Shown here: positions 35,516 to 47,325 of the stretch, in pieces | Layout: the number at the start of each line of letters is the position of its first letter | Position numbering within the stretch: the first letter of the stretch is position 1 | Source of the DNA: Anas platyrhynchos | Taxonomy: Eukaryota; Chordata; Aves; Anseriformes; Anatidae | DNA length: 64,000 nucleotides | Assembly (NCBI RefSeq): GCF_047663525.1 | Contig: NC_092616.1 | Location: 4,439,501 to 4,503,500, forward strand | Direction: 5' to 3' | The notes under the pieces: generated by a model | What the model was told of the DNA's origin: nothing | The model's database searches: none | Seen by the model: the letters and a program-made list of their open reading frames with translations, nothing else | Made by a program: the position numbers and the translations under genes

Positions 35516-36476
35516 ATGTCCAACAGCAGCTCCATCACCAAGTTCCTCCTCCTGCCATTTGCAGACACACGGGAGCTGCAGCTCCTGCACTTCGTGCTCT
35601 TCCTGGGCATCTACCTGGCTGCCCTCCTGGGCAACGGCCTCATCCTCACCGCTGTAGCCTGTGACCACCGCCTCCACACCCCCATGTACTTCTTCCTCCT
35701 CAACCTCGCCCTCCTCGACCTGGGCTGCATTTCCACCACTCTACCCAAAGCCATGGCCAATTCCCTCTGGGACACCAGGACCATTTCCTATGCAGGATGT
35801 GCTGCACAGGTCTTTCTTTATCCCTTCCTGATATCAGCAGAGTTTTCAATTCTCACCATCATGGCCTATGACCGCTACATTGCCATCTGCAAGCCCCTGC
35901 ACTACGGGACCCTCCTGAGCAGCAGAGCTTGTGCCCAGATGGCAGCAGCTGCCTGGGGCAGTGGGGTTCTTTATGCTCTGCTGCACACTGCCAATACATT
36001 TTCCCTGCCCCTCTGCCAAGGCAATGCTGTGGACCAGTTCTTCTGTGAAATCCCCCAGATCCTCAAAATCTCTTGCTCACACTCCTACTTCAGGAAAATT
36101 TGGGTTCTTCTGGTTGGTTTCTCTTTAGCATCCGGGTGTTTTTTTTTTCATCATGCTTTCCTATGTGCAGATCTTCAGGGCCGTGCTGAGGATGCCTTCT
36201 GAGCATAGCCGGCACAAAGCCTTTTCCATGTGCCTCCCCCACCTGTTTGTGGTCTCCCTTTTTCTCAATACTGCCATGTTTGCCTACCTGAAGCCTCCCT
36301 CCATCTCTACCCCATCCTTGAATGTGTTGGTGGCAGTTCTGTACTCAGTGATTCCTCCAGCAGTGAACCCTCTAATCTACAGCATGAGGAACCAGGAGCT
36401 CAAGGTTGCTGTTAGGAGAGCAATTTCACAGATGTTTCTTAAGAATGATTATTTTCCCTTCTTTCTCCAGAAATGA
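35516..36476 (+). pseudogene. Olfactory receptor, OR14-like, with one-base frameshift
   Basis: The N-terminal part (N3-S-S, GN, PMYFFLLNLALLD, MAYDRYIAIC, the extracellular cysteines) is open to about 36140. There the TGT codon of the TM5 GCF motif is followed by a run giving 10 T residues in total, one more than the paralogs' frame allows. The correct frame resumes at SYVQIFRAV and continues to the natural stop TGA at 36474-36476. No other defect is visible. The lesion may be a homopolymer sequencing error. The C-terminal tail and 3' flank place it with the OR at 24454. Confidence 0.88.
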
Positions 36477-37194
36477 CTTTCTGCATATCCTCTTGCAGTC
36501 TTGATCCTTGTATTATTATCATTATAGCTATTGTTATCTTCAGTACCACTTGCATTTATAATGTTCTAAAAAAAAAAAAAAGAAGTCATTCATCATCCTT
36601 TTACTGAGGAGGTACTTCCTTTTTGTACATCCTTTTTCTGTACTTCCTTTTTGTACATCTTTTTACTGAGGATGTACAGTAAACACTGCTCTGTTTACTG
36701 TTGAGGTTCTGTAAAAGTCTGTCTAAAAGCACACCATCACTGACTCATCTGTGTAATAAAATGGGGTGTCCCCAGTGCACTGCCTGAAGATTTGGCTAGT
36801 CTTTCAAAGCTGGTGCCAAGATCAGGGCTGTGTAGCTGCTCCCTGGAAGGCCTGTTGCTGCATGGATCTGGGAGAGAAATAGGTCATTGTGTGAGCTGTG
36901 AGAGACCACAGGTAGGATTTAGGAGCAGCCTGTTGGTGTCTGATGAAAGTGGAGATGGTGAAAGGTCACTGAGATACAGAGCCATGACCGTCCCAAATGT
37001 GGCAGGGCAGAGGACAGCCTCCAGGACACGAACGTTGAGCTGTGTGGAGAGCCCAGGTGTTCTCCATGGGCAGCATGTGCCCAGGGCAGGCAGTGACTGG
37101 AGGCCAAAAAAGAGAGAAAATGCCCAAGATCTTGTCACCAAAGAAGAATGTCATAATTCCTGTGGGATTCTGTGGAGTACAAGGATCGTTTCAA
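36477..37194. promoter_or_regulatory. 3' flank of the broken OR, with polyadenylation signal and local repeats
   Basis: AATAAA lies at 36755-36760, followed by ATGGGGTGTCCCCAGTGC as in the flank of the OR at 24454. An A run lies at 36568-36581. Imperfect copies of CTTTTTGTACATC lie in 36615-36665. No gene is seen in 36790-37194. Confidence 0.5.
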
Positions 37195-38665
37195 TGATCC
37201 TGGGAATCTGGAGAGGTCCCGGTAGACTGGAAGCTGGCAAATGTTGTGCCGATTTTCAAGAAGGGTCAGAAAGAAGACCCTAGCAATTACAGGCCTGTCA
37301 GTCTCACGTCAGTGCCTGGTAAAATCATGGAGAAGATGGTTCTCGAACTTATTGAGGCGCACCTGGGGGACAAAGCAGTCCTTGGTCCCAGCCAGCATGG
37401 GTTTGTGAAGGGTAGGTCCTGCCTAACTAACCTGATTTCCTTTTATGATAAGATCACCCGTATGGTGGACCAAGGGAAACCAGCTGACGTGATTTTTTTG
37501 GACTTCAGCAAGGCTTTTGACATGGTTTCCCATAGGATCCTACTGGACAAAATGTCCACCATACAGCTAAATAAAAACATCATACGATGGGTGAGCAATT
37601 GGCTAATGGGCAGGGCCCAAAGGGTTATGGTGAATGGGGCTGCGTCAGGCTGGTGGGCGGTCACCAGTGGGGTCCCTCAAGGCTCCATTTTAGGGCCGGT
37701 ACTTTTCAATATTTTTATAAATGATCTGGACGTAGGAATAGAAGGTATTTTGAGCAAGTTTGCTGATGACACCAAACTTGGAGGAGTTGTGGACTTGGAT
37801 GAGGGTGGAAAGGCCTTGCAGAGAGATCTGGATAGGCTGGAGAGCTGGGCCATCACCAACCATATGAAGTTCAATAAGAGCAAGTGCCGGGTCCTGCACC
37901 TGGGACGGGGAAACCCTGGCTGCACGTACAGACTGGGCGATGAGACGCTGGAGAGCAGCCTAGAAGAGAGGGATCTGGGGGTCATGGTAGACAGCAAGTT
38001 GAATATGAGCCAGCAGTGTGCCCTGGCAGCCAGGAGGGCCAACCATGTCCAGGGGTGCATCAAGCACGGCATCGCTAGTAGGTCGAGGGAGGTGATTGTC
38101 CCGCTCTACTCTGCGCTGGTGCGGCCTCACCTCGAGTACTGTGTGCAGTTCTGGGCACCACAGTATAAAAAGGACATGAAAGTGTTGGAGAGTGTCCAGA
38201 GGAGGGCTACGAAGATGGTGAAAGGCCTGGAGGGGAAGACGTACGAGGACCGGCTGAGGGCACTGGGCCTGTTCAGCCTGGAGAAGAGGAGGCTGAGGGG
38301 AGACCTCATCGCAGTCTACAACTTCCTCGTAAGGGGGTGTTGAGAGGCAGGAGACCTTTTCTCCATTAACACCAGTGACAGGACCCGCGGGAACGGGGTT
38401 AAGCTGAGGCAGGGGAAATTTAGGCTTGACATCAGGAGGGGGTTCTTCACAGAGAGGGTGGTTGCACACTGGAACAGGTTCCCCAGGGAAGTGGTCACTG
38501 CACCGAGCCTGTCTGAATTTAAGAAGAGATTGGACTGTGCACTTAGTCACATGATCTAAACTTTTGGGTAGACCTGTGCGGTGTCAAGAGTTGGACTTGA
38601 TGATCCTTAAGGGTCCCTTCCAACTCAGGATATTCTATGATTCTATGATTCTATGATTCTATGTA
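37195..38665 (+). mobile_element. CR1 LINE with long reverse transcriptase frame (CR1-g)
   Basis: 5'-truncated CR1 with a 365-codon open frame at 37246-38343. The catalytic motifs of the palm are present: LDFSKAFD (D86), SGVPQGS (141-147) and FADD (172-175). A CGA-to-TGA type change at about 38341 stops the frame; in CR1-a the same region reads on to the natural stop. The element ends with ATTCTATG repeats at 38635-38662. It lacks the endonuclease and ORF1, so it is not autonomous. It is the best preserved CR1 in the window. Confidence 0.93.
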
Positions 38666-40135
38666 CTGAGGAAACTGACTGACTCTTCAGCAATTATGGA
38701 CTGCTTCTTTTCTTCTTCTACACATCTAGTGTATTTTATGTCATGTCAGTCAAAGCCTGGTTTTACTTCAGAGGTGACTCTTTGTTTTCACTTTGTTTTG
38801 ATTTGTTATTTTTTTCTTCTTGTGGAACTGTTTTCTACAAATGTCTTTATTCATCCCTTTGTACATAAGTACCAACACATCTTGCGTGAATGTTCATGTA
38901 AATGAGGAACCAGGTTCTTTGTGTATATAAACAAAATAAATGAACTTACTGAAATCGCTTTGTTTGAGACCCACCCTGAGCTGATGAGGAACTAATGGGA
39001 ACCACAAACCCCTTTCTGGCAGCAGCTGGTCGGGGCAGGCAGCCCTGGCCCCGGGGCTGCAGGAAATGCCTGAGGAGTCCCGTGGATGGCACCGAGGGGC
39101 TACAGGTCTCTCAAGGATCTGAGGAAGGCAGGGGCACTGCAGGGGACACTGACCTCTGTACGCTGGTGATATGGATGTCCACATCTGTGGGGCTGAGCCC
39201 TCTGTGCCCCCAGGAGCTGCTGTGCCCTTCAGAGGGGCTGTGGCTGTAGTGGCAGTGCCCAGAGCCCCACAGCAACCTATGGTGGGCACTACCATGGGGC
39301 CAGTGCCACTGGGCTGGGACAAAAGGCAGGGAGCTGAGCAGAGGGCAGGGAGGTGGACAGAGGGCAGGAAGGTCAAGAGCTGGCACTCAAAACCTGTCTC
39401 AGGGGAATGGCCAGCCATGCCGGTCTGTCCTGGCCCAGAGCCCTGCAGACCTGGATCCGGGCTGTCTGCAGAGGCCCCCATGGGATGTGGCTGGGAAAGG
39501 GCAGGTGCCAGGGGCTGGAGGAGGTTGCAAAGGCAGGAGGGCCATGGCAGGAGGGGACCCTGACGATGCCATTAGGATTGTAATGGGGGGAGCTTGACCA
39601 AGCCCTGAATGTGCACTGCCATGTGCAGCGCCTTGGCAGCACGGCTGTGGGACCATGTGTGGGGCAGTGGGGCTGGGACGATGCAGGGACAGGGCACTGA
39701 AAGGAGCCACAAAGGAGCTGGCAGGGGGTCTCAGCAAGGACAGGCTCCAAATCAGAAATTTATGGCGCAGATGGAGGGATGGTTTTAGCAAGGGCAGAGC
39801 TCACCTGGAAGTGATGTTACCAAGAAAAGTCAAGAGCAAAGAGAAGAGTTGCTGCTGGAGCTAAGGCTCAGATTTCTCACCCAGCTCGCCCAGGGCTCGT
39901 CCTGAGCAAGGCAGCCACGAGCCCTGCCTGCCCTCCTGCCTGCCCCATGCCGTCAGGTGGCTGTAGCAGAGGGGACCCCCAGCCAGCCTCTCGATGGGGC
40001 TCTGCCAGCCCCTCGCCCTCCCCTCTGCAGTGACGTCATTGCTGCCCAGGGGGCTCTCTGATGCACGGGATGATGTCACAGTGCCTGCCGGCCAGCCCTT
40101 CTGAGGGCCAATCAGGCTGCTGCAGTGGCCATGTT
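38666..40135 (+). repeat. OR 3' flank and module A, copy 4
   Basis: An inverted match to 588-2084. It begins TACTGAGGAAACTGACTGAC, the sequence that follows the stop codon in other ORs, but here the CR1 stands where the receptor should be. An AATAAA lies at 38935-38940. It ends at about 40135 in the GC-rich block. Confidence 0.8.
40031..40115. promoter_or_regulatory. CRE and CCAAT-box cluster in module A4
   Basis: TGACGTCA lies at 40031-40038, a CRE-like TGATGTCA near 40071, and CCAATCAG at 40108-40115, as in copies 1 and 2. Confidence 0.4.
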
Positions 40136-40805
40136 CAGGTTAATTGGCAGAGGGTAGACATGGACTGGCCTCTGCTCTCAGTAGCATCTGGCTTCTTTCC
40201 GTGTAACATGAATGTGATCGCCCTCAGTGTCCAAAAGCTGCAAGTGCCAGGCAGCTGGGGACAAACACAGCCAGCTCCCCTCACCCTGCACAATGAAACA
40301 CTTTGCCTCTCAGGTCTCTATGTGACTTCTGCAAGTCACTATGAGTGCAGCAGAAATGCTCAGGATTTCTGACTGCAGAGAAGACTTTTTAGGCGTGATG
40401 AGGAGGAGGAGGGTATGTAGAAAAAAAAATCCTAAGAGTCCTTTTTGCCACCCATATTCTTTTGCATTGGAACTGAAAATACTGAAAAAGCAGTATATAT
40501 ATAATATATCTGAAAATAAAATCCAGCTCCCCCCCGGGAAATTCCCATGTACCCACGACTTCCTTGGGAAATGCTTCCTTGACAGCCCATGGGCAAATGC
40601 TCCTGTTCCTCATGGAATATTGAACTTCATGAAATAAAGCTCAAATCATGGAGGTGAATGAATGTTTCCTTCATAGGAAGAAAATACTAGGAAGTATGGC
40701 AGAGGGAGAGTCTGAGTAATGGTATAGGTTTCACTCAGAGAAGCATGTCTTATGTCGTCACTGTGTTTTCCTTCCTGTACAGGTCCCCATACCAAGGAGG
40801 ACCAA
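40136..40805. other. Proximal 5' flank of a lost OR
   Basis: No gene is seen. It ends with an acceptor-like tract TTTTCCTTCCTGTACAG (AG at 40781-40782), 23 bases before a receptor-type ATG, as in the other OR units. Module U is not recognisable. Confidence 0.45.
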
Positions 40806-40885
40806 ATGTCCAACAGCAGCTCCATCACTGAGTTCCTCCTCCTGCAATTTGTGGGAGCTGCAGCTCCTGCACTTCGCGCCCACAG
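40806..40885 (+). pseudogene. Olfactory receptor remnant, first ~25 codons
   Basis: It starts with the family sequence MSNSSSITEFLLLQF. An 8-base deletion in the following ADTRE region shifts the frame, and receptor homology stops after the CTGCACTTCGCG block, where a CR1 begins. TM1 onward is missing. Confidence 0.85.
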
Positions 40886-41036
40886 AGGATGTGGAGTCTC
40901 CTTTGCTGGAGATATTCAGAATCTGCCTGGATGCCATCCTGCACAATATGCTCTAGGTGATCCTGCTTGGCAGGGAGATTAGACTAAACAATCTTCAGAG
41001 GTCCCTTCCAACCTCAGCCATTCTGTGATTCTTTGA
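40886..41036 (+). mobile_element. CR1 3' end, sense
   Basis: Sense CR1 terminus with AGGTCCCTTCCAACC and a closing ATTCTGTGATTCTTTGAT. It replaces the body of the OR remnant. Confidence 0.8.
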
Positions 41037-42240
41037 TAAAAACCTCCCCCTTGCCTTCTCTTCTCCAGGCTCAACACTCCAGCTCTCTCAGCCTCTCCTC
41101 ATCTGAAGACTCTCCAGTCTCTTAACGATCTTTGTGTCATTTACTGGACTTACTGCACTACATCCAGGTCTTTCATGCACAGGGAAGCCCAGAACTGGAC
41201 ACTGCACACTGGGTTTGGTCTCAGCAGAGGTCAGTAGAGAGGAAGGACCAACTCCCTGAATGTACTGGCAAGGTTTGTAATAATGAAGCCCAAGGTGCTG
41301 GTGGCCTTCTTTGATGTAATTCCACATGGCTGGCACGCGTCCATCTCACTGACCACCAGAAAACCCAGGTCCTTCTCTACCAAGCTGATTTCTGGCTGGT
41401 TGGCCCCAAGCAATGTCTTGGTGAATAATGTTATTCCTGCAGGAGCATTTCACTTTGTTGAATTTCATGTGATTCATCTTTGCCCAGTTCTCTAGCCTGC
41501 GAGGTCCCTCATAATGACAGCAAAACCATCTTGTGTGTTGGCCACTGCTCTCAGATTCATATCATCTGCCAACTTGCCCCATTGTACAAGTCATTAATAA
41601 ACTTGTTAAATAATATTGGTCTAGTATTGACTCCCTGTTTGCACAGTACTGAAAGACCTCCAGCTAGAGTGTGTATATCTGGTAACTACCCTCTGAACCC
41701 AGATGTTTATCAAAATTCCAGTCCATATCATCCACACAGGATCACAACATTAAAGAATGGCTGAGGTTTGAATGGACAGGATAGGTCCCAATATTGCCCC
41801 TACAGTGTCCTGCTTGTGACTGACCTCCAACTAGACTACATGCCACAGGACTATGAGCCCAGCTGTGCAGGAACTTTCCAGTCCACCTCACTGCCTCCTC
41901 ATTCTGCCTGGACTTCATCAGCTTCTCTATCAGGATCTTATGGGAAACATGAAAAACCTTTCTGAAGACAAGGCAGACAGCATCCCCTGCTCTCCCCTCA
42001 TTTACCAAGGCAGTCTTTTCATTGGAGAAGGTTATCAAGTGGTTAAGTCTCAACAAACCCTTGGTGAATCCATGCTGACCACTCCTGATCACTTTGTTAT
42101 CCTCCATGTGCTTGGAAATGCTTTCCAGGATTATCTGCTCTATCACCTTACCAAAATCTGAGGAAAGGCTTTCTGGCCTCTAGTTCCCTGGGACCTCTGT
42201 CTTGCCTTAGTGCAAGATAGGAGTCACATTTGCCTTCCTC
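41037..42240 (-). mobile_element. CR1 LINE, degraded, antisense
   Basis: Antisense CR1 with its 3' end against the preceding sense CR1, a tail-to-tail pair. Broken minus-strand pieces of reverse transcriptase lie at 41742-42146 and 41231-41413. It is old and highly diverged. Confidence 0.75.
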
Positions 42241-44129
42241 AGTTGTGCTCTGGGCCTCTTTCTAAGGCTGTGCTTGGGGTTTCTGGGTATTGCTTGGAGT
42301 CTGGCACATGGAGAGCCATGGTGCTATGCAACTGTAAACCCCATAAAGATTTGGCCAGCTCATAAAGAGGAAGGATGAAAGGAAAGTCCTAGCAGGTGTG
42401 GCCATGGGTTGACAGCAAAGAGCTAAAGGCAGGACCTATCCAACCCCTCTAAGATTCATTGCTCTCTGCTCCATTTAGATCTGAGGTGGAGATGTGCAAT
42501 GTGCCAATACACGCATATCCTGGGAACACAGTTTCACTATTTAAGGTTTTGGGAAGGAACGTGTTTGGGAAAATGTGTGCAAATTTGGGTGAGAATTCAT
42601 AGACAAGCCTAAAAATTCTGAAAACTAATGCATTTCGTTTGTTTTGTCTCTTGGCTTCCTTCTGTAAATCAACAGAGCTGAATAGAGGGCTTAATATAGA
42701 GCTGAAGAGTGTCTTTTATTTTTTACTGGACTGTGTCTTTTATTTTTCAATGCTGTCAATTAAGACATTACCTTTAGGGCCTGCATGTAGCTCATTCTCT
42801 GAGGAAAGCAAATGGGAATTGGTGCCAAGGGGCTGGAAAACATTCCGATGCAATGCTAGTGGAAAAATCTGAGCTTATCGCAGCTGTGTCAGTCCCAGGA
42901 GGCTGATGAGAGAAAGGGTGAGGCTGAGGAGTAGGGATGAAGACTGTGCATAGAGTGCCTGGCAGAAAAGGTCTTGATTTCCCTGCATGCTCAGAGTCCC
43001 TTAGCAGACATTCAGGATCAATACCAGTTGGAGATTGTTGATATCACTTTAACTGTAGGCAGACAACTAAAGAAATAGCAGAAAGAAGAAATCCTTTCCT
43101 ATAGTTTGTATTATTCTTGAAGTCTGTCCCTTTAAGGAGACTCCTGGCACCTCCCTAATGAACCCCATAAGTATTGAAGACTTGGAATAATTATGCCCAG
43201 AGCCTTGGCTTGTGAGCGGGTTTTGCATGTACATTCGCCCTCTGCTGCCAGGTTCCTGAACTGCAGAACCTGAAAGCTTGAGCAAGACTCTCAAGAAGTA
43301 AAAGACAGAAGCAAGCCTGCAAACGTCTAAGGGTCTTGGCCAGCCCCACTGAGGGCCATCCCAGAAGAGGCTGCGAGGGCAACAAGGAGACAAGGTGCCC
43401 GTCCCTGGGAGACGGTGGAGAAGGAAATCAGAGGCACTGCTTACAGGTGGAAAATCAAGTGGGGAGGTGGATCTGAAAGCCCTTGATGTGTTCAACCAAG
43501 GGGGATGGACAAGGCCTGAGCACATCCCCTGGGAAGGGGGATCCTGCATGTCCTGGGCTGCTCGGGGCTCTGGCAGGGGCAGTGTGATGTGGGGTGTGCA
43601 ATTCTGAGTGTAGGACACTGGTAGGACACTTGCCAGGCTCTGTGGGATTGAGGAGGTAACAAGGCCCTGGGGCTGTAAGGGACCAGTGTCCTCTGGTGGG
43701 CCTTAGTGGAAGAGGCTGCAGCTGTAGCCCTGAGGTCATCTATTCCACTGGGGGGGCTCCAGCCCCAAATGGCCTGTTGTCATCCCCCTCCACAGCCTGT
43801 CCTACATTTTCCTCTACCTGTGCTTGCATCCCTGCAGACTTTTACCATACACTCACATTCTCAGTTCAGTCTGGCCTGATGACTGCCAAAGCTGTCCTAA
43901 CTTCTCTCCATCCTTACTGGCTGTGGCTTGAAATACATCCCTGTGTTTTTCTGAGGATTTACCAATACCAGTGGTTTCCCCACAACTAATCAGGCTTCTT
44001 CCAAAGCCTGACCCTGTTGGTCCTCTATCAGCCAATATGTCCCAGACCTATATTCGCCTGAATCATCTCTGCACTGAATCTCTACGTTGCAGCACAGAAC
44101 TCCTCATCATCCTTCTGCGATGGAAAAGG
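42241..44129. other. Intergenic DNA
   Basis: The longest frame (43067-43618, minus, 183 codons) has no recognisable domain, signal peptide or paralog here, and a similar-sized frame runs opposite it. I do not call a gene. Confidence 0.45.
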
Positions 44130-44345
44130 CCACACTAGAGCAGGTACACCTCTGAAGAGAGTGTGGCACATGGATAAGTGCACAACACAGAAGGTATACC
44201 TGCAAGCATCCATGGCCGCTGGTAATTCCATGACACAGTAGGTAAAGCTCTGAAGGGAGTAAGACTCATGAATAAGGCTGTGTTGGAACAGGTACACCTC
44301 TAAAGGGCTGTGGCCTGTGGATGAGCCCAGGCTGGAGCAGGGGTG
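44130..44345. repeat. Imperfect tandem repeat of about 70 bp, LTR-like
   Basis: Three or four degraded units share AGCAGGTACACCTCTGAAG-type and GTGTGGCACATGGATAAG-type blocks, ending in GCTGGAGCAGG. Such GCTGGAGCAGG repeats occur in avian ERVL LTRs, so this may be an old LTR piece. Confidence 0.45.
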
Positions 44346-44387
44346 AGGGGAGGAGCTCATTGCAATGTCAGATTCTGCGGCCTGGTC

Positions 44388-44600
44388 TGTGCTGTGGTTT
44401 AACCCAGCAGGCAGATAAGCACCACACAGCCATGTTCTGTAGGAGGTACCACTCGAACCAATGGCAGAGGAGCCTCACAAGGAGCAGTGCAAGTGCAGCA
44501 GTGACCTAACCTGAGCTGGCATTGGTGCCCTCTCACTCCATGTAACATATGTCTTCTCCTGTCCTTTGGGGTCACAACAACAGATAGAACCCAATTCATG
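44388..44600 (-). mobile_element. LTR fragment related to the solo LTR at 10552
   Basis: It opens GTGCTGTGGTTTAACCCAGC and continues GGCAGATAAGCACCACAC, matching the start of the LTRs at 10552 and 52245. Similarity fades after about 100 bases. Confidence 0.6.
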
Positions 44601-45185
44601 GACTAAATGGAATCATTGAACATTTTATGGACATTTCATTAAGAAGGCCCATAGACTAAGGGAATTATATTTGTGTTTTAATTGCAGGGTGTTGATTAAT
44701 GAAGACTTATTGGAAAGTCTTGAACCTGTCACTGTATATACGGTAGAGAATAAGAGGTGGATATTGTCCTGGTTACATCTTGGGTGACTTTTTAGGCTCT
44801 GAACCCAGCTCAGAGAGGTGGTTTGTTCCCCCCCAGAGGGACACTGAATGGCTAAGTCAGAAGTCTGTATGTGTGCCCTGTATAGATGAGGCTTCAGTGT
44901 GTACATTTTGTTCATGTACTGAGGCAAACCTGAGTGAGCACAAATGCCTTCAGCCTGTGTCCATTCCTCATGCCATACAGTATCTCAGATGAGTGCAGAG
45001 CAGGGCAATGCACTGCAGGGCTGAGGTGCCTCCCAGCATCTGGGAGAGGCAGCAGGAGCCAGCGGGACACCACGACCACTGCAATGCCCTGCCTTTGGAT
45101 GTGCAAGGCAAAGACTTGTGTGTTCTTGCCTGTCTCCTGCATCACCTTCCCCTGCCTTCCTGGACTATGTCAGCAAACATGCCAG
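44601..45185. other. Intergenic DNA
   Basis: No gene or clear repeat is recognised. Confidence 0.4.
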
Positions 45186-45320
45186 AGGGATCAGAGAACT
45201 TTCTGGAGACTTAGAAGGACATCAAACCTGTCTTCCAGAAGAAGAGAAAATAGGGTGGGAAGAATTAAGGCTGGTGAGCCTCACCTCAGTCCCTGGGAAG
45301 GTGATGGGGCAAGCTTTTCC
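45186..45320 (+). mobile_element. CR1 reverse transcriptase fragment
   Basis: A plus-strand frame includes [14 protein letters not shown], the conserved CR1 region just before motif A. It is short and degraded. Confidence 0.6.
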
Positions 45321-45599
45321 ACAGCCACCTCCAGGCACTTGAAGGACAAAAACAGGATTGCTGAACCCATAGGGGAGGGGAACGAAAGGGACACTGTCTA
45401 CCTGCACCTTGGCCTGTGTCTTTGTCTCCCAGAGACTCCTCATAGCCTGATTGGTGCTATGTGGACTTATCAAATGGATGAGGCTGTGGGTGGGAATTCT
45501 GCTGGACAATCTGGCCCACTTGTCATTCGTACTGCAAAGTTCTCCTGGAGGAGGAAATGTCACTGAAAGGGTAGTGCTGTGGTGCCTGACATCACCCAG

Positions 45600-46010
45600 A
45601 AGGAGTCTGTGGTCAGCTCATACTAGTGTGTTTCAAGCAACTGCCATGGAGGGTGGGGAAACATCAGTGAAAGTAAGGAAAAATCTGAATGAGAGCAAGG
45701 TGGAAAAGCAAGGTGGGTGCCTACAGCCTGCAGGGAAAAGTGGGAAGGGATAGGACAGTGCAGGACAGCCTTTGGTGGAGAAGACCGAGAGCACTGGCAA
45801 GGCAGGAAGGCCCCAGTAGCACCAAGGTTTTTGTCCCCCTGGCTATGGCAGTTGTCTCTGCTACTGAGGCTGACGAGGACAAATGCTGTGCTCATGACAC
45901 TGAGGCCTTGTTGCCTCCTTGCAACCCAGTGGGGAGGCCAGCAGGTGTCATAGCATTGTCCTTCTCACAACATTACACACCCCACATCCCACTGCCCCAG
46001 GAAGAGCCCT
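45600..46010 (+). repeat. Repeat X, copy 1
   Basis: This resembles 54460-54720 and, in part, 55216-55335: a CAGCCTGCAGGGAAA-like block, CCCCTGGCTATGGCAGTTGTC, and CACTGAGGCC or a variant. The family is not identified; it may be an old retroviral or LTR segment. Confidence 0.5.
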
Positions 46011-46679
46011 GAGCCATGGGTGAGGAACAGGACCTCCCTGCCCAGGGGCTGGGGGCCAGGGCTTGGCCTTTCTGCTTCACCAAACAAACCAAGGCCTTTA
46101 CTCAGCATCAGAATCTCCTGCCCAGTGCCTTTGCCTACCTGCAATCATGGCCTCCAATTGTGTGCTCTAACAAGTCCATGGGGAGGCTTTGTCAGTAATG
46201 ACCCTCACTGGGCTCATTAATACTCCTAGACACTTCAAAGTTTCCTTCTGACTTTAACTTCTCCTGCAGTTACATCATTCTCTTCTCACTACCTGAGGTT
46301 CATGGACTCAGCACCAAATGCACCATGGGGCTAATTACAATTCAGCCATTTTCATTCAGTCTTTCACACTTGTACAGTTAATTAATGAGTTTTCAAGAGT
46401 GTTGTTAAAGAGGAAGTTTTCAATGACCACTTTACAAAACAACATTTTCATATGTAAGCTTATTTAACTTAGTAGTATTCACCAGTTGACATTGATCCAA
46501 AGTGTCTCCTAAGGAGGTCTGTATGGGTGGAAAAGCAGTCCCTTGAAGTCCTAGACTGTATGGACAACCTTGCTGCTCAGCTCTCCATCCCCACCACTTC
46601 TCACATCAGCCAGCGTGACTTACATCAATTCTTAAAAAAAATGTAGGCAATCTTCAGGCTTACACCAATAAAATGACAA
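46011..46679. other. Intergenic DNA
   Basis: No gene or recognised repeat is seen. Confidence 0.45.
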
Positions 46680-47325
46680 TTTTCTGTTGTGCATGGAGCC
46701 CTGATGTCACAAAACCCTCCCTGCCCAACCCTTGCTGATGGGCAGAGGAGCAGGGGCACCTTGCAGAGGAGTTGTGGTTGAGGAGCCAGGGTGGGCATCC
46801 CTTGTCCTGAGCTGAGGGCCAGCAGCATGAAGGGTTCCTGGAGAGTGACCATTACTTCCACCCTTACTGCCGTGTTCTCAGGGCTCCTGCAGCTCACCTC
46901 AAAAGGTAAGGTTGTCAGGAGCTCCTTCTCAAGGGGTGACACAGGGGCTGTCAGCTGTCCAAAGCTGCAAGTCCTGCACTGTGGGGGAGGCTGGACAGGG
47001 CTGGTGGCTGCTGTGGGAGCCCAACCTGAGAGTTCCGCTGGACTTAGGGAACAATGCAGCAGTCATGACTCCTGGGTCCTCATGCTAGGGCTGCCCTGAG
47101 CCCTAGGGCTCATCTGGGCATGGTTCAATGTGTCCTCATGATGGGGCACAAATCAGGGCCATGTTTCCCTGGGAGCTGGTGCCTCTTTGGGATCTGGATC
47201 TTGGTGGATAGTTGTCTAGTGTCCCAGAGACTGCTGTGGCCTGCAGCTCCCACAGGCCTCTCAGGAGTGTGCCAGAAACCCTTCCCCTTGTACTGCTCTC
47301 CTTCAGGGGAACTCTGTTCCTTGGG
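46680..47325 (+). repeat. Module W fragment, copy 3
   Basis: This matches 17280-17880 and 29320-29780: the GGGCAGAGGAGCAGGGGCACC block near 46740, CTTGTCCTGAGCTGAGGGCC near 46800, and a GGGAGCTGGTGCCTCTTTGG block. It has no neighbouring U module, so its unit has been lost. Confidence 0.65.

Noticed and set aside
43067..43618. A 183-codon frame on the minus strand
   Set aside because: No recognisable family, no paralog in the window, and comparable frames on the opposite strand.
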